Below are positions 1 to 3,828 of a stretch of 6,320 nt of DNA, one piece after another; positions within the stretch are counted from its first letter, which is position 1, and the number at the start of each line of letters is the position of its first letter. This DNA is from Solirubrobacteraceae bacterium. GTDB taxonomy: Bacteria; Actinomycetota; Thermoleophilia; Solirubrobacterales; Solirubrobacteraceae. The notes under the pieces were generated by a model, which had not been told where the DNA came from, did no database searches, and saw nothing but the letters and a program-made list of their open reading frames with translations. A program made the position numbers and the translations under genes. The stretch covers positions 1 to 6,320 of the forward strand of contig JASHYF010000177.1 in the NCBI GenBank assembly GCA_030043235.1, given 5' to 3'.

Positions 1-333
1 GTCAATATCAAGATCAGCTGCCCGGCAGGCGTGAGCAGCTGTGCGGGCACGGTTACGCTGCGCACGCTCAATGCCGTCGTCGCCAGCTCGGCTGGCGCCG
101 CGAAGGCCAAGGGTGCTGTCTTGACGCTCGCGTCAGGCTCGTTCGACGTCCCGGGGGGTGGGTCCAAGACCGTGACCCTGCATCTCTCGGCCAAGGCGCG
201 CGCGCTGCTCGCACGCTTGCACACGGTGCGCGTGCGGGCGACGATCGTCGCGCACGACCCGACGGGCGGGACGCACACCTGGCGGACAACACTGACGCTG
301 CGCGCACCCAAGCCGAAACACGGCAAGGGCTGA
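1..333 (+). CDS. Secreted-protein C-terminal module, 3' end of a gene truncated by the window edge
   Basis: The frame is open from base 1 to the TGA at 331-333 and gives 110 residues; the GTG at 31 is an internal Val codon, because the similarity to the next gene starts at the first base of the window. The peptide has two cysteines seven residues apart (SCPAGVSSC), alternating hydrophobic/Thr strands, a 'PGGGSKTVTLHLSAKARALL' core and a basic tail ending PKHGKG. It aligns without gaps to the last 110 residues of the 559-2574 protein, with 15 substitutions by hand count. The missing N-terminal part is probably a secreted domain architecture like its neighbours (inference). Function is unknown; the repeated use of this module at the ends of extracellular proteins suggests a surface-retention or assembly domain. 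That the frame is coding is well supported by the duplicate; the identity of the whole protein is not knowable here. Confidence 0.9.
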   Translation, partial: VNIKISCPAGVSSCAGTVTLRTLNAVVASSAGAAKAKGAVLTLASGSFDVPGGGSKTVTLHLSAKARALLARLHTVRVRATIVAHDPTGGTHTWRTTLTLRAPKPKHGKG

Positions 334-354
334 GTCGGCGGAGCGACTTATCAC

Positions 355-379
355 AGCACTCGCTGTTCGGGGCCGTGCT
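355..379 (+). terminator. Conserved post-stop hairpin, copy 1
   Basis: AGCAC (355-359) pairs with GTGCT (375-379) around a 15-base loop. Inside the loop TCG (360-362) can pair with CGG (368-370) if one U-G pair is allowed. The duplicate at 2595-2619 keeps the same geometry with A-T replaced by G-C at one pair. There is no U-tract, so a terminator or 3'-end stabilising role is only a guess. The position, about 20 bases after a stop codon, fits. Confidence 0.35.
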
Positions 380-493
380 CGCGCCGAGTTGCGACGCGCG
401 CGTGAACGTCAACATCAGGCTCGATCCCTCGCCACACGGGTCGCCTTGGATGGCAGGCGTCGCGCAAGCGGCGTTGCGTGTGAGCGCGCCCGT

Positions 494-522
494 TTGCCCT
501 GCGTTTGCGCATCTGATACCTT
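494..522 (+). promoter_or_regulatory. Candidate sigma-70-type promoter for the 559-2574 gene
   Basis: TTGCCC (494-499) resembles a -35 box. A 17-base spacer separates it from TACCTT (517-522), which fits the relaxed TAnnnT -10 pattern common in actinobacteria. The predicted start near 529-531 would leave a leader of about 30 bases before the ATG at 559. A start that far downstream would fall inside the Shine-Dalgarno of the small leader ORF at 539, so the promoter and that ORF are hard to reconcile exactly. The match is weak and is based on motif inspection only. Confidence 0.3.
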
Positions 523-538
523 GCCTGGAGGTCGGTCG

Positions 539-562
539 ATGACTCCACGGAGGGAGAGATGA
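539..562 (+). CDS. Seven-codon leader ORF overlapping the next start (ATGA)
   Basis: GGAGG at 527-531 lies seven bases before an ATG at 539, which opens the frame M-T-P-R-R-E-R and stops at TGA 560-562. That stop overlaps the ATG (559-561) of the large downstream gene in the ATGA arrangement typical of translational coupling. The codons for R-R-E-R are also the Shine-Dalgarno region of the downstream gene, so ribosomes translating the leader would pass over that site. If used, it would be a coupling or attenuation minicistron. A seven-codon ORF can easily arise by chance; the good ribosome-binding site and the exact overlap are the only support. Confidence 0.35.
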   Translation: MTPRRER

Positions 563-2574
563 ACAGGGGTGGTGACGGAAGGTCAGTGGCTGGGCGGTGT
601 GCACGCGCAAGGATCAGAGGGCGCCTGGCCCGCATGCTCGGACCGACGGTGCTGCTGGTTGGTCTGTGCCTCGCGCTGGCTCCTGTGGCGCTCGCTAAGT
701 CGCTCCCTTCCTCGACCTGGGCCGGGGCCTCCACCGTCTCCGAAGAATGGTCTGAAGCGGCGAACTGGGTGAAAGAAAGCGTTCCGAGTGTGGCGACGGG
801 TGCCGGGACGCTGACGTTTCCGCGGCTCACTCAGCCGGAATGCGCCGCCGCGGAACCGCGTGAAGCTTGCTATTCGAGCTACAACGACCTGGAAGGTCTG
901 TCCGCCGAATCGCTGCACATCGACGACGGCGACGAATATCTCCTCGAAGGCGAGCAGCTGTCGCTTGGAAGCGGCGGGCTGACCGCCTCGCCCGCCCCCG
1001 GCACGAGCGGCCCGGCTGGTGACGAAATCGACATGTCGCTCGAGCTGAGCGCGTCGCAGAAGTGGAGCATAGCCGGACGCAGCGGGGGCGGGATCGCGGA
1101 AAACGGGCTTCTGATGGAAGGCGAAGTGACCGGAGCGGGCAAGACGCTGACCGACGAACTGAGCAACGGGGCCGCATTCGTGCTGGAAAATAGGATGGAA
1201 GTGGGGCCGGTCACGATCACCGGCGCCGAAGCCGGCAAGGCAGACGCCGAAAACGGCGTCGTGGTCCTCGGGCAAGGCGAACTGAACTCAAATGACGGGA
1301 AACCCGTGAGTCTGAGTCACATCTTCCTCGAAGGCAGTGGCGAAGTTGGCGCGTTGAAGACCACCGATGCGGAACTCGACGTCGGGACCGGCGAGGAACC
1401 GGCCGAAGGCATCGAAGCCTCGAGCGTGACGCTCGACTCTGCCAGCAAGATTGCCTTCGAGATCAACGGAAATGGATCGGAACCGCTCGTTGACTACTCG
1501 CAGCTCCTGTCCGAAGGCTCGATCGATCTGGGCAACTCGTCTGTCGCGGTCGAAGTTGCGCCGCCAGCCGAAGGCAAGCCGTGCCCGAGCCTGACGGTCG
1601 GCCAGACGTACACGTTCGTCGAAACCACGAGAAACCTTACGGGCATGTTCGGCAACGCGCCCGCGAACGGCGCCGAAATTCCCATCCGCTTCGCCGAAGC
1701 ATGTACCCCGGCCTCGCGATCGATGCGGATCAGCTATCACAAGAGCGGACAAACCGAGACCGTCACAGGGACCGTCGAAGCAGCGCCTGTGGTCACCGAA
1801 AGCCCGGAGTCTGTGAAGGTGACGGAAGGCTCGAGCGCAGTGTTCGAAGCGGCGGCGAGCGGGGCCGCGAGCGTGCAGTGGCAGGTCAAAGAGGGCGCGG
1901 GCGCTTTCGAGGATGACACGAGCGACCCGGGCAACACCACGGACACGCTGACCGTCGAACCTGCGACGCTTTCCGAGAACGGCTACGAATACCGGGCGGT
2001 GTTCAAGAACGACGCCGGTGAAGAACACACCGCGGCTGCAGTCCTGACCGTGGAAGCCAAGCCCATAGTCGCCGAAAGCCCGATGAAGCGCCAGGAAGAA
2101 GAAGCGAGGGAGAAGCAAGAAGCTGAAGCGAAGCAGCGCCAGGAAGAAGAAGCGGCGAAAGTGAGAGTGCTGAGTGCGAAAGAAGGCTCCCCTGACGCCG
2201 TGATCGCGGGTACATCCTTGCAGGCCAGCGCCTCGGGTGCGGTCAACGTCAAGATCAGCTGCGCTGCCGGCGTGAGCGGTTGCGCGGGCACTGTGACGCT
2301 GCGCACGCTCAACGCCGTTATCGCCAGCTCGGCTGGCGCCGCGAAGACCAAGGCGGCTGTGCTGACGCTCGCGTCGGGTTCATTCGACGTTCCCGGGGGT
2401 GGGTCCAGGACGGTCACCCTGCATCTCTCGGCCAAGGCGCGCGCGCTGCTCGCGCGCATGCACTCGGTGCGTGTACGAGCGACGGTCGTCGCGCACGACC
2501 CGACGGGCGGGACGCACACGTCGCAGGCGACCCTGACGCTGCGCGCGCCCCAGCCAAAACACCGCAAGGGCTGA
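559..2574 (+). CDS. Secreted multidomain protein: beta-rich adhesin-like region, Ig-like domain, coiled-coil linker, shared C-terminal module
   Basis: 671 residues. The ATG at 559 has GGAGG five bases upstream. Residues 1-46 form a signal peptide: Arg-rich start, hydrophobic LGPTVLLVGLCLALAPVA, and likely cleavage after ALA at 44-46. Residues about 50-405 are Ser/Gly/Glu-rich with many short strands. The opening 'W.GAS..EEWSEAANW' followed by 'GTLTFP' and 'YNDLEGL..ESL.I' resembles starts of beta-helix/autotransporter-type repeats, a loose resemblance only. Residues about 409-498 look like an Ig-like domain: conserved W441, and 'YEYRAVFKN' where eukaryotic Ig domains have YxC, so the usual disulfide is absent. 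Residues 505-538 are a Glu/Lys/Gln coiled coil acting as a stalk. Residues 545-671 are the shared module with C568/C575 and a basic tail (PKHRKG). No LPXTG or C-terminal membrane segment is present. It is probably a cell-surface adhesin or wall protein (inference). Glutamate is coded mostly by GAA (about 53 of 63 by hand count), unusual in GC-rich DNA. Confidence 0.9.
   Translation: MNRGGDGRSVAGRCARARIRGRLARMLGPTVLLVGLCLALAPVALAKSLPSSTWAGASTVSEEWSEAANWVKESVPSVATGAGTLTFPRLTQPECAAAEPREACYSSYNDLEGLSAESLHIDDGDEYLLEGEQLSLGSGGLTASPAPGTSGPAGDEIDMSLELSASQKWSIAGRSGGGIAENGLLMEGEVTGAGKTLTDELSNGAAFVLENRMEVGPVTITGAEAGKADAENGVVVLGQGELNSNDGKPVSLSHIFLEGSGEVGALKTTDAELDVGTGEEPAEGIEASSVTLDSASKIAFEINGNGSEPLVDYSQLLSEGSIDLGNSSVAVEVAPPAEGKPCPSLTVGQTYTFVETTRNLTGMFGNAPANGAEIPIRFAEACTPASRSMRISYHKSGQTETVTGTVEAAPVVTESPESVKVTEGSSAVFEAAASGAASVQWQVKEGAGAFEDDTSDPGNTTDTLTVEPATLSENGYEYRAVFKNDAGEEHTAAAVLTVEAKPIVAESPMKRQEEEAREKQEAEAKQRQEEEAAKVRVLSAKEGSPDAVIAGTSLQASASGAVNVKISCAAGVSGCAGTVTLRTLNAVIASSAGAAKTKAAVLTLASGSFDVPGGGSRTVTLHLSAKARALLARMHSVRVRATVVAHDPTGGTHTSQATLTLRAPQPKHRKG
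2089..2154 (+). repeat. 18-bp exact direct repeat in the coiled-coil linker
   Basis: CGCCAGGAAGAAGAAGCG occurs at 2089-2106 and again at 2137-2154, 48 bases apart and in the same frame (R-Q-E-E-E-A twice). The purine-rich unit sits in a charged helical stalk, where in-frame expansion or contraction would change stalk length by 16 residues. Confidence 0.85.
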
Positions 2575-2629
2575 GTCACGGAGCGGCTCGCCACAGCGCC
2601 CGCTGTTCGGAGCCGCGCTGGCGCTGAGT
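2242..2629 (+). repeat. Duplicated segment, copy 2 (partner 1-389)
   Basis: This is the 3' coding end of the 559-2574 gene plus about 55 bases of downstream sequence, matching the left edge of the window. The coding part is gap-free with 15 amino-acid differences out of 110. The first GTG available to a shifted reading of the next gene (2628) lies exactly at the point where similarity ends. Confidence 0.85.
2595..2619 (+). terminator. Conserved post-stop hairpin, copy 2
   Basis: AGCGC (2595-2599) pairs with GCGCT (2615-2619) around a 15-base loop; CCG (2600-2602) and CGG (2608-2610) can pair inside the loop. It occupies the same position after the stop codon as 355-379. An alternative register, CAGCGCC (2594-2600) with GGCGCTG (2620-2626), gives a seven-base stem that copy 1 does not keep. 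No U-tract follows, so a role as a terminator is unproven. Confidence 0.35.
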
Positions 2630-2661
2630 GGGGCGGCGGCCGCGTTCGCGCAGCGTTCCCG

Positions 2662-3819
2662 GTGTGTGCGCTCGTGATCGTCGGTCTGCTCCTCGGGCCC
2701 GTGGCGGGCGTGCGCGCCGCCGAAGCTTACGGGTCGATCTCAGGCCAGGTGACCGAAGCCTCTTCACACGTCCCGGCGCAGGGCGTAGAAGTATGCGCGC
2801 TCTCGACGAACATCGAACTGTTCGAAGAAGAACCGGGTGAATCCGCGCACCACGAAGGCTGTGCCAAAACGGATGCGAGCGGCGAATACACGATCTCTGG
2901 CCTGGATCCTGAAAGCTATTACGTGGCTTTCGGGGATCCACCGCAGAGCAAGCTTGACTACGTTCCCCAGTATTACGACGACAAGCTCCTGTCCGGCGAA
3001 GCCTCCGCCGTCGTGGTGTCCGCCGAAAAGACGACACCGAGCATCGATGCGGAACTCACGCCGGGCGGCGAAATCACCGGCAGGTTGACCGATGCCGAAA
3101 CGGGAGCGCCGATCGAAAAGGGCTTCGTGTGTGTGTTCCAAACAAATGCCCAAGGCGCGCTGGAAGTGCGCGAATGCGAATTCGCGGAACCGAACGGGAT
3201 CTACACGATCCGCGGGCTCTTGTCCGGTGGCTACAAAGTCGGTTTCGCGGCCGCGGGCTTCGAAGTGCAGTACTACAACGACAAGTCGTCTCTAGCCGAA
3301 GCCGAACTCGTTTCGGTCCTCGCCCCTACCCTCACACAGGGCATCAACGCGAGCCTGAAACCCGCTCCGCCGGTGACTGCTCCGCCCACGTCCACCGGAC
3401 CTGGCGTCGCCAACCCCACAGGCCTCCCGACGAAGTCCTCGACCACCGGTACCGCGCAAGCATCGACCGTGGCGCTCAAGGACACACGCATAGCTGTCGC
3501 GAGCGACAAGGCCGTCGTGCGTCTTGCTTGCACTGGGGCTGGCAGCTGCCGCGTGAAGGTCACGTTCAGGCTCGAGCGCACGATCACCGTCAAAGGCAAG
3601 AAGAGGCACAGCGAAGTCGTCATCGGCAAGAGCGGGGCTCTGTCAATCGCCGCCGGCGGCAGCTTGACCACGAGGGTCGGACTCGACTCCATGGCGCGCA
3701 AGCTGCTCCGCGCCGGTCGCGGGCGACTCAAAGTCGATCTCGCGCTCGCGGTTGTCGGTGGCGGCAAGCACGACAAGCGAGTGACGCTCGTCGCGCAAAA
3801 AGCCAAACGCAAGAAGTAG
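2662..3819 (+). CDS. Secreted protein with two carboxypeptidase-regulatory-like repeats and a diverged shared C-terminal module
   Basis: 385 residues from GTG 2662, the first start codon in frame after the TGA at 2572. No Shine-Dalgarno is visible. Residues 3-20 are a hydrophobic export signal with likely cleavage near VRAA, but it lacks the usual basic N-terminus; see the finding on a possible frameshift. Two beta-sandwich repeats follow, at about 23-132 and 133-233. Each has the pattern G.I.G.VT(D)A....P, a Cys pair (C45/C67, C157/C171), a '(N)GxYTI.GL' strand typical of carboxypeptidase-regulatory/Cna-B-like domains, and a QYYDDK or QYYNDK motif exactly 100 residues apart. Residues 236-268 are a Pro/Thr/Ser/Gly linker. 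Residues 269-385 align with the neighbours' C-terminal module (C290/C296, 'AAGGSLTTRVGLDSMARKLL', Lys/Arg tail). No enzymatic motif is seen; a structural surface or binding role is inferred. Of 26 Glu codons, 25 are GAA. It sits 87 bases after the previous gene and is probably co-transcribed with it. Confidence 0.87.
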   Translation: MCALVIVGLLLGPVAGVRAAEAYGSISGQVTEASSHVPAQGVEVCALSTNIELFEEEPGESAHHEGCAKTDASGEYTISGLDPESYYVAFGDPPQSKLDYVPQYYDDKLLSGEASAVVVSAEKTTPSIDAELTPGGEITGRLTDAETGAPIEKGFVCVFQTNAQGALEVRECEFAEPNGIYTIRGLLSGGYKVGFAAAGFEVQYYNDKSSLAEAELVSVLAPTLTQGINASLKPAPPVTAPPTSTGPGVANPTGLPTKSSTTGTAQASTVALKDTRIAVASDKAVVRLACTGAGSCRVKVTFRLERTITVKGKKRHSEVVIGKSGALSIAAGGSLTTRVGLDSMARKLLRAGRGRLKVDLALAVVGGGKHDKRVTLVAQKAKRKK

Positions 3820-3828
3820 CGGAGCAGC

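Larger units (their letters stand above)
1..389 (+). repeat. Duplicated segment, copy 1 (partner 2242-2629)
   Basis: Bases 1-333 align gap-free with 2242-2574. The match continues past both stop codons with a single one-base gap to about 389 / 2629, after which the sequences diverge. Copy 1 is cut by the window edge, so the real 5' limit of the duplication is unseen. The retained non-coding part points to a DNA-level duplication or gene conversion, not only to selection on the protein. Confidence 0.85.

Noticed and set aside
463..478. Short inverted repeat CGCAA/TTGCG in the 334-558 intergenic region
   Set aside because: A five-base stem with a six-base loop and no flanking support is expected by chance in GC-rich DNA.
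68..830. Minus-strand frames across the intergenic region (68-610, 351-830)
   Set aside because: They run through two unrelated coding ends and the intergenic DNA, give low-complexity translations and have no recognisable motif or ribosome site.
583..2118. Long open frames on the minus strand opposite the 671-aa gene (583-1275 and 1288-2118)
   Set aside because: They are antisense shadows of a GC-rich gene with biased third positions. Their Arg/Pro/His-rich translations lack domains or signal peptides, and the + strand frame has a clear signal peptide and domain pattern.
2572..2664. Stop-codon readthrough joining the 671-aa and 385-aa proteins, which lie in the same frame with only TGA between
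   Set aside because: The first protein already ends in a complete C-terminal module and the second begins with its own hydrophobic export signal, so a fusion would put a signal sequence in the middle. Sharing a frame has a one-in-three chance.
3424..3447. LPTKS (residues 255-259) as a sortase motif in the 385-aa protein, and LPTTL (655-659) in the peptidase
   Set aside because: Neither matches LPXTG, and both are internal, followed by a folded module instead of a membrane segment.
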